Source: SKLM01 sp964575455
GTDB taxonomy: Bacteria; Chloroflexota; Anaerolineae; B4-G1
DNA: 64,000 nt
Assembly (NCBI GenBank): GCA_964575455.1
Contig: CAZNRX010000010.1
Span: 19,152-83,151, forward strand
Direction: 5' to 3'
Program-made: the position numbers and the translations under genes
Shown here: positions 51,791 through 59,953 of the stretch, piece by piece
Layout: the number at the start of each line of letters is the position of its first letter
How positions within the stretch are numbered: the stretch's first letter is position 1
The notes under the pieces: model-generated
What the model was told of the DNA's origin: nothing
Seen by the model: only the letters and a program-made list of their open reading frames with translations
The model's database searches: none

Positions 51791-54268
51791 ATGTCGAGTG
51801 ATTTCGAGTGGCGCTTCGGCGATGAGTTCCCTGAGGAGGCATCGGACGAGGGCCAGTCACAGCTTCGCCCCTGGCGCCGATGGCTGATCTGGGGCCTGGT
51901 GCTCATCGTTGCCAGCGGTGGTGTCTATGCATGGTGGCGTCGACGCCAGCGCTCTTTAGATCAGGCTGAGGTTCGGGTGGAGCAGGTGGCTCGTCTGGAG
52001 CTGCGCGCCCTGACCGAGGGGGACGTCGAGCTCACCATGAGCCTCCAGGATAGCGATGACGGCGCCTGGCGCGAAGCACAGACGGCCTACACAGAGACGG
52101 CCGCTCTGCCGCTGCCTCTCCATGGTCTCACTGCGACGCAGACACCTGTCGTGAGTGCCCGCATTGTTGGTGAAAGGGCGCGTGTTCAGATCGAGCATAC
52201 GGCTGTGTTGTCAGATGGGGGCCGCGCGACCTTCCAGGCCGTGCGATTCTATCGTCTCACCAGCCGTGGGCGTTGGGTCCACACCAAGGCTGACCCGGGC
52301 TACGGCGGCCGCTCGATGAGTCTTGTTGGAGCTCCCCTTGACGTTAAGGTCCTGGAAGAGGATGCTCAGTGGGCGGAGCCTATGGTGTCTGACTTAAGGG
52401 CGCTGGTCTCTGGCTTCTGCGATCTTGCCTTCTGTCAGCAGAATTCGCCGCTGACGTTGGATTTGCGGGGCACGCTGGGTGAGGCTGCGGATCCTGAGGA
52501 CCTTGTTCTGCCAGCCCCATTCCTCGTCGGTGCACCGATGGACGAAGCAGCTCAGGCAATGTGGGAGGCGAGCCTCCAGGAGTTTCTGCTCGACCGTCTG
52601 ATCACCCGCGAGATCGGTCCCCGGCCTTCCGGCACTCACCAGGCGGAGATGTTCCAGGATCGCTTACGCGCTTGGTTCCGAGGGGAGCTCGGGCTGGACA
52701 GGAAGCTGGCTCCAGACATGGAGGTGATCAGGGAAGCCTTGGACACAGGAGCCTGGATCCCCTTGTGGGAGCTGTGGGTGCTTTCCCCTGATGACGAGAG
52801 GCGACCGCTTGCCCAAGCGGAGATAGACTTGTTGCTGACCTTCATTGAGCGCGAGCGTGGCGCTCCTGCCGTGGCACGCCTTCCCCGCGCTCTCCGTGAC
52901 GCTTCCCATCCGGGAGAGGCTATTGCCGCTGTCGTGCGTGACCCCTGGTGGGCCTTCAGCCAGCGCTACCTGGCCTATGTCCGCGAGGTCACGGCCGAAC
53001 GGTCCGATGAGGTGGCCGCTTTTCCATCTTACGATCTTATGATGAGATGCTGGGCGACCCTCGAATCGACGAGCTTCACGGAGATATGGGGTTTGCGCTT
53101 GGGCCAATCGGGGAGCACACGACTCTCCGTTGATTCTGAGGTCGGGGATCTGTTGCCAATCTCTTGGTCGCCCGATGGTGCGCGACTGCAGGTGGTGGGG
53201 GATGGAAGCGATGGGTTTGAGTTCCATCTCTTGAGAGCAGGCAGCCCCCAGCCTCGGTCGTTGCCAATGGTGCTCGGGGTTGCTGAGCCCGTTGGGTCGA
53301 TGCTTCTTGGGGAAACCGGTTGGTCACCCGATGGGACGCATCTTGCCTATCGAGTGCTCGATCAGCCTGTTGGAGGTGGCATCGTCGATCTGGAGGCTGG
53401 TGAACGCGTGAGGTTTGACGGAGACTTCGTGGCTTGGTCGCCCGATGGCTCTCGGCTGATCTACGCACAGCCTGTTGCCTGGCACTGGGCACCGGAGATC
53501 AGGGTTCAAACCTTCTGGATATGGGATCGCGACAGCAGGCGCGCTCGGCGGCTGGGGCAGGGCTACGCGGTAGCTTGGTCACCGGAGGGCATTCGGATCG
53601 CTTATGTCACCCCCGAGCCTGCTGTGAGGGTCTATGACACGCAGAGCGATGAGACGATGACGCTTCTCGACAAGCTCTCCCTGCGGCAGACGCTCGATTT
53701 CACCCCCACTCTGTCCCCTATCTCGGGTCAACCTTTCGAGATCGACTGGTCTCCCGCCGGCGATTGGATCGCCTTGGCCGCCACTCGGACCAAGGGGAGC
53801 GGTTTCGAGGAGGGGTTGACGATGCTGCAGCAGCAGGATGGCGGCGCTCACCGCATCCTGAGCACCGAGAGCGGAGGGATCCTCGGCCTCTCTTGGTCGC
53901 CTGACGGACGCTGGCTAACCACGATCAGCATCAATCGAGGTCTGGTTAGGTCCGTCGTGAGAGGTGTGGACGGAGGCGTGCTGTTCGAAGGAGATGACGC
54001 TTTGGTATCCTGGTCGCCGGAGGGACGCTACATGGCTGTTGTGCAAGGACTGCTGCCGGTGCGCGTCCTGGACGTGGAACGTGGCGAATGGCAGTCCTTT
54101 GAGGTCCCGGGCGACTGCTGGCCCGCAATGTGGAACCCGCGAGCGCCACTTATTGAGCCTGCAAAGGAGGGTACAGACTTGGTGCCTGGTGGGCTGTGGC
54201 CTGCTGCGGCAGCTCGTCCAGGACGATTCGCAGCTCCTCCAGCGTTGTCACTCCCGCCAGGCTGGTGA
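51791..54268 (+). CDS. Membrane-anchored seven-bladed propeller protein
   Basis: 825 residues from ATG 51791, with GAGGG eight bases upstream. A cytoplasmic tail of about 35 residues is followed by one membrane helix (WLIWGLVLIVASGGVYAWW). A soluble domain of about 370 residues with no recognised family comes next. The C-terminal third has seven repeats of the W-S-P-D-G type (WSPDGARLQV, WSPDGTHLAY, WSPDGSRLIY, WSPEGIRIAY, WSPAGDWIAL, WSPDGRWLTT, WSPEGRYMAV), enough for one complete propeller. It probably senses or binds something outside the membrane. Its last 119 bases overlap the end of the gene on the other strand. Confidence 0.8.
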   Translation: MSSDFEWRFGDEFPEEASDEGQSQLRPWRRWLIWGLVLIVASGGVYAWWRRRQRSLDQAEVRVEQVARLELRALTEGDVELTMSLQDSDDGAWREAQTAYTETAALPLPLHGLTATQTPVVSARIVGERARVQIEHTAVLSDGGRATFQAVRFYRLTSRGRWVHTKADPGYGGRSMSLVGAPLDVKVLEEDAQWAEPMVSDLRALVSGFCDLAFCQQNSPLTLDLRGTLGEAADPEDLVLPAPFLVGAPMDEAAQAMWEASLQEFLLDRLITREIGPRPSGTHQAEMFQDRLRAWFRGELGLDRKLAPDMEVIREALDTGAWIPLWELWVLSPDDERRPLAQAEIDLLLTFIERERGAPAVARLPRALRDASHPGEAIAAVVRDPWWAFSQRYLAYVREVTAERSDEVAAFPSYDLMMRCWATLESTSFTEIWGLRLGQSGSTRLSVDSEVGDLLPISWSPDGARLQVVGDGSDGFEFHLLRAGSPQPRSLPMVLGVAEPVGSMLLGETGWSPDGTHLAYRVLDQPVGGGIVDLEAGERVRFDGDFVAWSPDGSRLIYAQPVAWHWAPEIRVQTFWIWDRDSRRARRLGQGYAVAWSPEGIRIAYVTPEPAVRVYDTQSDETMTLLDKLSLRQTLDFTPTLSPISGQPFEIDWSPAGDWIALAATRTKGSGFEEGLTMLQQQDGGAHRILSTESGGILGLSWSPDGRWLTTISINRGLVRSVVRGVDGGVLFEGDDALVSWSPEGRYMAVVQGLLPVRVLDVERGEWQSFEVPGDCWPAMWNPRAPLIEPAKEGTDLVPGGLWPAAAARPGRFAAPPALSLPPGW

Positions 54269-55508
54269 CGAAGGTGTGTAGATCCGCGCTGCGGGCGAAA
54301 ACCTCGCGTACGGCCGGCCCGATCGGATCCTCTCCCGCCGCTCCGGGCTGATCAGCGTAGGCTCCGTGGAAGGCGAAGTAGGCCTGGTTGAGCTTTCGAA
54401 TGGCGTAGCCGTGCTCGACGAAGATCCTTCGGCGCCGTTCCATATAGGCCTCTGCCTCCTCGATCTTTCCCTCTGCAAGGAGCTCGTCCACCCGAATGCG
54501 CGTCTCTCGCATCTCCAGGCGGAAATCGAAGGCCGGGGGCTCGGGTGGTGCCTCTTCTGGTGTATCTTCTGATGGCTGTGGCTCGGGCTCCGGGGGGAGA
54601 TGCTCCGGATAGTAGCGCGCCACGACTTTGCGCCCTACCTCCTTTCCCACGATGGAGGCCACTGTCTCGTTGATCGTGCGCGCCTCTCCGGAGGAGAGGT
54701 AGTTCCTGCCCAGTGGCCGCGGGGCGAGGTAGTGGTGCGTCCACTCGTGGGCCGTCACCTCGGCCACCCAGTTGAGAGAGCTGGTCTCCAGCAACATCGA
54801 GGGGTAGGCAGAAAGGCCCCCGATCCCGGTGATCAGCGAAGAGACGTCGAAGGTGGTGTCGATTTGCTTCTCAATCGTCTCCCGCTCCGCTGTGCTCAGT
54901 CCGTGCGTCAGGCTCAACTGGTAGATCCGTTTGATGCGATCACGCGGGGAGATAATGAGCAGTTGGGGCAGCGGCGTGAATTGCATCTTGACGGGAGGTA
55001 ACTCCTGGTTAAGAACGCCGAAGCCTTCCTCCATTAGGACGCTCGCTACCTGTTCCTCAAGGATCGATTCGGCCAACGGCTGACGGGCGCGGATATCAGC
55101 CCGCAGCCTCTCGCGCCGCGCCCGGCGCGCGGCCGTCGCCGCATCGGCGTCCTCGACCTCGGGGTCGACGTAGGCGCGCTGGATCTGGCCCTCCAGGCGC
55201 TGCGTCTCCCCGACCAGAGCCAGGTAATCGAGCACGAAGTCGTGGCGGACCTGCTCGCTCATGGCGCGCTGGGGCGAGAGCAGGCTGTGTGTCAGCTTCC
55301 GCCAGATCGCTTTGATCTCCCAGGTGACGAAATCGAACTGTTGACCCGTCAACTGTCGGTCGACCCGCGCCTCCATGCTCGTCGGTGGTGGATTGTTGAT
55401 CGAGAAGATCAGGAGCAGGAAGACAAGCAGGGCACCCAGCTTCCAATGCTGGATGATGCGCGCCAGGAAACCTCCTACCTGGCCGATAACTGTCCGTAGA
55501 TGCTTCAT
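54150..55508 (-). CDS. Membrane-anchored HEXXH putative metallopeptidase
   Basis: 452 residues, ATG 55508. One N-terminal membrane helix (LGALLVFLLLIFSI) is followed by a helical region of about 200 residues. AEVTAHEWTHHYL puts HEWTH at about 254-258, and the conserved NETVASIVGKE about 25 residues later supplies a possible third zinc ligand (Glu281). A Pro/Glu-rich linker and a helical C-terminal domain of about 120 residues follow. The pattern is that of a zinc peptidase acting outside the membrane, but the family is not one I recognise. It overlaps the convergent propeller gene by 119 bases. Confidence 0.7.
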   Translation of the reverse strand: MKHLRTVIGQVGGFLARIIQHWKLGALLVFLLLIFSINNPPPTSMEARVDRQLTGQQFDFVTWEIKAIWRKLTHSLLSPQRAMSEQVRHDFVLDYLALVGETQRLEGQIQRAYVDPEVEDADAATAARRARRERLRADIRARQPLAESILEEQVASVLMEEGFGVLNQELPPVKMQFTPLPQLLIISPRDRIKRIYQLSLTHGLSTAERETIEKQIDTTFDVSSLITGIGGLSAYPSMLLETSSLNWVAEVTAHEWTHHYLAPRPLGRNYLSSGEARTINETVASIVGKEVGRKVVARYYPEHLPPEPEPQPSEDTPEEAPPEPPAFDFRLEMRETRIRVDELLAEGKIEEAEAYMERRRRIFVEHGYAIRKLNQAYFAFHGAYADQPGAAGEDPIGPAVREVFARSADLHTFVTSLAGVTTLEELRIVLDELPQQATAHQAPSLYPPLQAQ

Positions 55509-55627
55509 ACCGTAGTTGCGCTGTCAGAGGGTCGTTCGCGTTCGACTGGCGCGCTCTCAGTAGCGAAGCTCATGGTACCCGCCTTGGTCGGACGAGTGCA
55601 CACCACGACGCCAATCGCTGTCGGTTT

Positions 55628-56203
55628 TCAGGCAAGGGAGGAGAGTGCCAGACGGATCTTCTCCTCCACGGAGAGATCTTCGTCCCGTGGGAGGTCCTGC
55701 AGGGCGGATTGGGCCTCAACCAGACTGAAACCTAGCTCCGTCAGAGCGGCGATGACGTCTGTGTCGGCGTCGGTGAGCAGCGGCGTCGCCCTGCCCTCAG
55801 CCGGGATGACCTCATCCTTCAGGTTGAAGATGATCTTTCTGGCTGTCTTCGACCCGATGCCTGGCACGCGGGTCAGCAGGCGTGGCTCGTCCTGAAGGAC
55901 GGCCTGGCGGAGGGCGTCCGGCGAGATGGTGCTCAGGAGCGAGAGGGCCACGGTGGGGCCAACGCCCGAGATGTCGAGCAGGAGCTCAAACAGGGATCGT
56001 TTCTCCTTGGTCAGGAAGCCGTAGAGCGCCAACCGATTCTCGCGCACGTGGAAGTACGTGAACAGCTCCAACGGTTGCTCGGTGCCCCCGACTTGCTCCA
56101 GGACGCCTGAGGGAACGTGGACCTTGAAGCCGAGCCCCCCGGCCTGAACGACCACGTATCCATCCCCCGTCTCCCACACCACACCGCTGATTCTTGAGAT
56201 CAT
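55628..56203 (-). CDS. ruvA: Holliday junction branch migration protein RuvA
   Basis: 191 residues, ATG 56203, seven bases after ruvC. Domain I begins MISRISGVVWE and has FTYFHVRENRLALYGF. The two helix-hairpin-helix motifs are DISGVGPTVALSLLS and RVPGIGSKTARKIIF. The C-terminal domain III (TDVIAALTELGFSLVEAQSAL) that contacts RuvB is present. RuvA binds four-way junctions and targets RuvB. No ruvB is seen in the window. Confidence 0.95.
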   Translation of the reverse strand: MISRISGVVWETGDGYVVVQAGGLGFKVHVPSGVLEQVGGTEQPLELFTYFHVRENRLALYGFLTKEKRSLFELLLDISGVGPTVALSLLSTISPDALRQAVLQDEPRLLTRVPGIGSKTARKIIFNLKDEVIPAEGRATPLLTDADTDVIAALTELGFSLVEAQSALQDLPRDEDLSVEEKIRLALSSLA

Positions 56204-56210
56204 CGCATGG

Positions 56211-56753
56211 TCATTGCGTCAGCTCAGATAGCGAGCTCTTGGACATCGACTTCAGGCGCGCGGAGTGAAGGTGGCAGATGGCCACCGCCAGAGCGTCCGC
56301 GGCATCATCCGGCCGCGGTATCTCACTCAGGCCAAGGAGCATCTTCACCATCTCCTGCATCTGGGCCTTGTCCGCGCTTCCGTATCCGGTCACCGCCTGC
56401 TTGATCGCCAGCGGCGTGTATTCGGCCACCTCAAGCCCAGCCTCCGCCAGGGCAAGTATGGCCACCCCGCGTGCCTGGCCCACGCTCATGGCTGTGCGTA
56501 CGTTCCTGCTGAAGAAGAGCTCCTCAACAGCCGCTTCGTCAGGCTTCCATTCGGCCGCCAGGGCTCGCAGCTCACGATGGATGACCTGCAAGCGGGTTGG
56601 CGTCGGTTGATTGGAAGCGGTGCGTATCACCCCGCTCGCCAGAGCTCTCAGATCGTTTCCGTCCTCCTCGACGATGCCATAGCCGGTGGTAGCGGTGCCG
56701 GGGTCGATGCCCAGGACCCGTCTTTTGTCTCGGGAGGCTGCGTTCTTGGTGAT
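56211..56753 (-). CDS. ruvC: Crossover junction endodeoxyribonuclease RuvC, probable ATC start
   Basis: 180 residues if translated from ATC 56753. The first GTG (56630) lies after the catalytic N-terminus: the frame before it encodes RRVLGIDPGTATTGYGIV, with the essential first Asp. Between the upstream in-frame stop and 56630 there is no ATG, GTG or TTG. AAGGGG (56768-56763) lies nine bases before the ATC, which itself follows the yebC stop by one base. VEELFF and PDDAADALAVAICH supply the other acidic residues. RuvC cuts Holliday junctions as a dimer. The yebC-ruvC-ruvA order is widely conserved. Confidence 0.88.
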   Translation of the reverse strand: MTKNAASRDKRRVLGIDPGTATTGYGIVEEDGNDLRALASGVIRTASNQPTPTRLQVIHRELRALAAEWKPDEAAVEELFFSRNVRTAMSVGQARGVAILALAEAGLEVAEYTPLAIKQAVTGYGSADKAQMQEMVKMLLGLSEIPRPDDAADALAVAICHLHSARLKSMSKSSLSELTQ

Positions 56754-56754
56754 G

Positions 56755-57510
56755 TTAGAGATCCCCTTCGTACTTCGCGATGATGTCGTCGGTGATCTCC
56801 ATGTTGGAGTGGACCTCCTGCACGTCGTCCATCTCCTCTAGGGCATCGATGAGGCGCATCGCGCTGAGCGTTTCGTTTTCCTCCAGTTTCATTGTGCGCT
56901 TTGGGATCATCGTCAGGCGGGCGTCCTTGGTGGCGATCTCCGCTTCCTCTAGGGCCTTTTGGACAGCTGAAAAATGATCGAGGCCGGCGTAGATCTCGAT
57001 CAGGTCGTCACCGAACTCGATATCCTCGGCCCCGGCCTCCACGGCTACATCAAAGATGTGTTCCTCATCAAGACCGTTGGATTCGAGCGCGATGTACCCT
57101 TTGCGGTCGAACTGCCACATCACCGCGCCAGCCTCCGCCATAGACCCCCCGCGATCTGCGAACGCGTTGCGCAGGTCAGACGCGGTGCGGTTTCTGTTGT
57201 CCGTCACGGTGTGGATCAGCAAGGCAATGCCGCTCCGGGCATATCCTTCGTACACAATCTCTTCCAGGTCCACGCCCTCGAGCTCACCGGTGCCGCGTTT
57301 GATGGCGCGCTCGATGTTCTCCTTAGGCATGTTGGCGTCCTTGGCTCTATCGATGGCCAAGCGCAGCTGGATGTTGAACTCGGGGTCACCGCCACCTTGT
57401 CGCGCCGCCACGGTGATCTCGCGGACCAACTTGGTGAAGAGCTTAGCTCTTCGACGATCCTCCTTCTTTTTTTGGTGCTTGATATTAGCCCAATGGCTGT
57501 GACCGGCCAT
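56755..57510 (-). CDS. yebC: YebC/PmpR-family regulatory/translation factor
   Basis: 251 residues from ATG 57510, with GAGGAGGTG upstream; an in-frame start three codons earlier is less likely because MAGHSHWANIKHQK is the universal N-terminus. AKLFTKLVREITVAAR, NMPKENIERAIKRGTGE, GYARSGIALLIHTVTDNRNR and the KGYIALESN region are conserved through the three domains. YebC proteins act as DNA-binding regulators in some bacteria and help ribosomes through proline stretches in others. It heads the yebC-ruvC-ruvA operon. Confidence 0.93.
   Translation of the reverse strand: MAGHSHWANIKHQKKKEDRRRAKLFTKLVREITVAARQGGGDPEFNIQLRLAIDRAKDANMPKENIERAIKRGTGELEGVDLEEIVYEGYARSGIALLIHTVTDNRNRTASDLRNAFADRGGSMAEAGAVMWQFDRKGYIALESNGLDEEHIFDVAVEAGAEDIEFGDDLIEIYAGLDHFSAVQKALEEAEIATKDARLTMIPKRTMKLEENETLSAMRLIDALEEMDDVQEVHSNMEITDDIIAKYEGDL
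56763..56768 (-). promoter_or_regulatory. Ribosome site deciding the ruvC start
   Basis: AAGGGG on the minus strand, in the last codons of yebC, nine bases before ATC 56753. No other candidate start in the frame has a ribosome site at suitable distance. Confidence 0.45.
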
Positions 57511-57566
57511 AACTCGCACCTCCTCACTCGCTGATAGTCACCAAAAACATCAATTCACGCGATAGT

Positions 57567-57595
57567 ATTGTAGCCCATGTCGTTCAGGTTTGCAA
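57567..57595 (-). promoter_or_regulatory. Promoter of yebC-ruvC-ruvA
   Basis: TTGCAA (57595-57590), 17 bases, TACAAT (57572-57567) on the minus strand, about 50 bases before ATG 57510. Confidence 0.55.
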
Positions 57596-57629
57596 TCAAA
57601 TCAAAGATGGGTGGGGCGGCGACTGGACG

Positions 57630-58115
57630 CTACATGAGCTGGACCCAGTCCAGGTCATCGTGCTTCAGGTTGATCTCGCCGCGCGATCCGATGAAGCGCT
57701 TGGCACTGTCGGCCGGAAAGCGAAGCAGATCGAAGGGCGCCCGGCGGTCGAAGTCGTCGAGGGCATCGCGCACGGTCTCGATGAAAGGGTTGAGAATCGT
57801 GTCCCATTTGGCAATGGCGAAATGCGTGTCGCGGTAGCGTCTCACCAGGGAGCGGACCTTGCTGGGGCTTACGTGACCGGCCTCGCCCCAGAAGCGAGGT
57901 TCGCTGCGTACATCGAGTGAGACGACGTCAGGCTTATACCGGTCGCCTACGGGGACCTCCACCAGCAGGTCCGGGTAGTCGGGGAGGTAGAGTGCCCAGA
58001 GAAAGGCTTTCATCAGCACGTGCTCACGGCGCTCGTTCGACCGCTTCACAAAGACGACCTGGTCTCCGTGAGCGCGCAGCGTCCACTTGCGCCGGAGGAA
58101 CAGATCTCGCGTCAT
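57630..58115 (-). CDS. YaeQ-like PD-(D/E)XK protein
   Basis: 161 residues, ATG 58115. NERREHVLMKAFLWALYLP near residue 27 and YKPDVVSLDVRSEPRFWGEAG near 60-80 fit the YaeQ family. YaeQ has a PD-(D/E)XK nuclease-like core, with the Asp of KPDVV and the Glu of FWGEAG as candidate active-site residues. The following segment VSPSKVRSLVRRYRDTHFAI also fits. No function is proven for the family. It lies 12 bases after the ABC exporter genes and may be co-transcribed. Confidence 0.6.
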   Translation of the reverse strand: MTRDLFLRRKWTLRAHGDQVVFVKRSNERREHVLMKAFLWALYLPDYPDLLVEVPVGDRYKPDVVSLDVRSEPRFWGEAGHVSPSKVRSLVRRYRDTHFAIAKWDTILNPFIETVRDALDDFDRRAPFDLLRFPADSAKRFIGSRGEINLKHDDLDWVQLM

Positions 58116-58127
58116 ACAGGCTTTCGG

Positions 58128-59948
58128 TTACCGTCGGCGCTGACCCACCTCTTCCACGTAGGCCAGGGACTGGTGTCGGAAGTAGGTGTCATACAGCTCG
58201 GCGTAGTGTCCACCCTGTTCCATCAGCGTGTCGTGATCCCCCTCCTCAATGATGCGACCCTCCTCCAGCACGATGATGCGGTCGACCGCGCGTACCGTCG
58301 ATAGGCGATGCGCGATCAGGATCGAGGTGCTTCGCCGCAGGATCAGGTCGATCGTCTCTTGGATCTGCGTCTCTGTGAAGGGGTCCACGCTGGCCGTCGC
58401 CTCGTCCAGGATGAAGATGGCGGGCGATTGGGCCAGCACGCGCATAAGCGCCACCAATTGGCGCTGCCCCATGGACAGCCTGCTGCCGCGCTCCCCGACA
58501 TTGGTCTGCAGGCCATTTGGCAGGGTATCCAGCCAGTCGCCCCCGCCAATCCGGCGGGCCATGGTCTCTATCTCCTCGTCGGTTAGGGTAGTGGCTCCGT
58601 ACCGGACGTTCTCAGCAACCGTGCCGGAGAAGAGGAAGGGGCTCTGAGAGACGATGCCAAGCTGCTTTCGATATCGATGCAGGTCGAAGGTGCGGATGTC
58701 CTGGCCGTCGATGCTGATTTGACCTTCTTCGAACTCGTAGAAGCGCGCGATCAGTTTCGCGATGCTGCTCTTGCCCGCGCCGGTGTGACCGACCAGCGCC
58801 ACACTCTCCCCCGGAGCGATATGGAGGTCGAAATCCTCCAGTACCTGTTCCTCCTCCGTGTAGTGAAAATCCACGTCGTGGAAGCGGATCTCGCCTTCCA
58901 GCTGGCCGATGGGCCGGTCATCGACCTGTCGTACCGAGGGCTCAGCATCGATCAAGGCGAAGATACGCTCCGCCGCCGAGAGCCCGCCCTGCAACTGGCT
59001 CCAGAAAGCGGCGACGTTGATGAGCGGGAACCAGAAGCGGTCCACGCTGCGCAGGAACAGGTACCAGTTGCCGACGGAGATATTTTCGTTCACGGCTGCC
59101 AGCCCGCCCCGGTACACGAGGATCGCCGTCCCGACGCCCGAGAGTGCATTGAGCACGGGGAAGACCATCGACAGCGTGAACCCGCGCCGCAGGTTGACGC
59201 GGAATGAGCGCTCATTGACGTCGCTGAACTCTCGGTAGATCGCCTCTTCCTGGCGGAAGATCTTGGCTACGCCGATCCCTGTGACCGCCTCCCGGATGGC
59301 GGCGTTGACCTCAGCCAGGACCTGGAAGCCCTCGCGCGTCACGCGGCGCGCGATGCGCCGAAATCCCATCGCCAGGAGCAGGACGACCGGGGACACGGCC
59401 AGCACCATCAGGGTCAGCTGCCATGAGATCTGAAACAATCTCACGAGGAGTATGGCGACCAGCGTCAGTTGGCTGAGGAGATCGGTGACGAGCTGCACGA
59501 CATTGGCGAACTCCTCACTGTCGGACGTGATGCGGCTGATGATGCGCCCAGAGCGAAACTCGTCGAAAAACGACATGTCGTGCTGAACCACGGCGTCGAA
59601 GGCATCGCGACGCAGCGCTCGCACCACGTCTCCAATAATGCGGGCCGTAATGCGTCGACGCACCCAGTTGCCAGCCCAGTTGAGGACCCCGGTGAGCAGC
59701 ACGGTAGCTCCAAGCCCCACGACGGGCCCCAGGGGCATCGATGCTTCGTCCTGAAGCAGGATATCTAGTCCCCGGGAGATGATGAAGAGCTGTTCTGCAC
59801 CGATGAACGCGATGACGATGATCACGGCGGTGATGATAAGGACGCGCTTGGTATGTGGCGCGAAGTAGCGTGCGATGCGCTGCAGCAGCTCGCGGTCGCT
59901 GTATTTGCGGTCGTAGGCTTCTCTATCTAGGCCGTGAAACAAGGACAT
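58128..59948 (-). CDS. ABC exporter half-transporter with canonical Walker B (subunit B)
   Basis: 606 residues, ATG 59948, five bases after subunit A. Six membrane helices fill residues about 30-330. Walker A is GHTGAGKSS, the signature is LSMGQRQ (third residue not Gly), Walker B ends FILDEA with the catalytic Glu, and the H-loop is IAHRLS. Type IV exporter of the MsbA/LmrA group. With the neighbouring half-transporter it probably forms a heterodimer that exports lipids, peptides or drugs. The substrate is unknown. Confidence 0.9.
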   Translation of the reverse strand: MSLFHGLDREAYDRKYSDRELLQRIARYFAPHTKRVLIITAVIIVIAFIGAEQLFIISRGLDILLQDEASMPLGPVVGLGATVLLTGVLNWAGNWVRRRITARIIGDVVRALRRDAFDAVVQHDMSFFDEFRSGRIISRITSDSEEFANVVQLVTDLLSQLTLVAILLVRLFQISWQLTLMVLAVSPVVLLLAMGFRRIARRVTREGFQVLAEVNAAIREAVTGIGVAKIFRQEEAIYREFSDVNERSFRVNLRRGFTLSMVFPVLNALSGVGTAILVYRGGLAAVNENISVGNWYLFLRSVDRFWFPLINVAAFWSQLQGGLSAAERIFALIDAEPSVRQVDDRPIGQLEGEIRFHDVDFHYTEEEQVLEDFDLHIAPGESVALVGHTGAGKSSIAKLIARFYEFEEGQISIDGQDIRTFDLHRYRKQLGIVSQSPFLFSGTVAENVRYGATTLTDEEIETMARRIGGGDWLDTLPNGLQTNVGERGSRLSMGQRQLVALMRVLAQSPAIFILDEATASVDPFTETQIQETIDLILRRSTSILIAHRLSTVRAVDRIIVLEEGRIIEEGDHDTLMEQGGHYAELYDTYFRHQSLAYVEEVGQRRR

Positions 59949-59953
59949 GGTGG

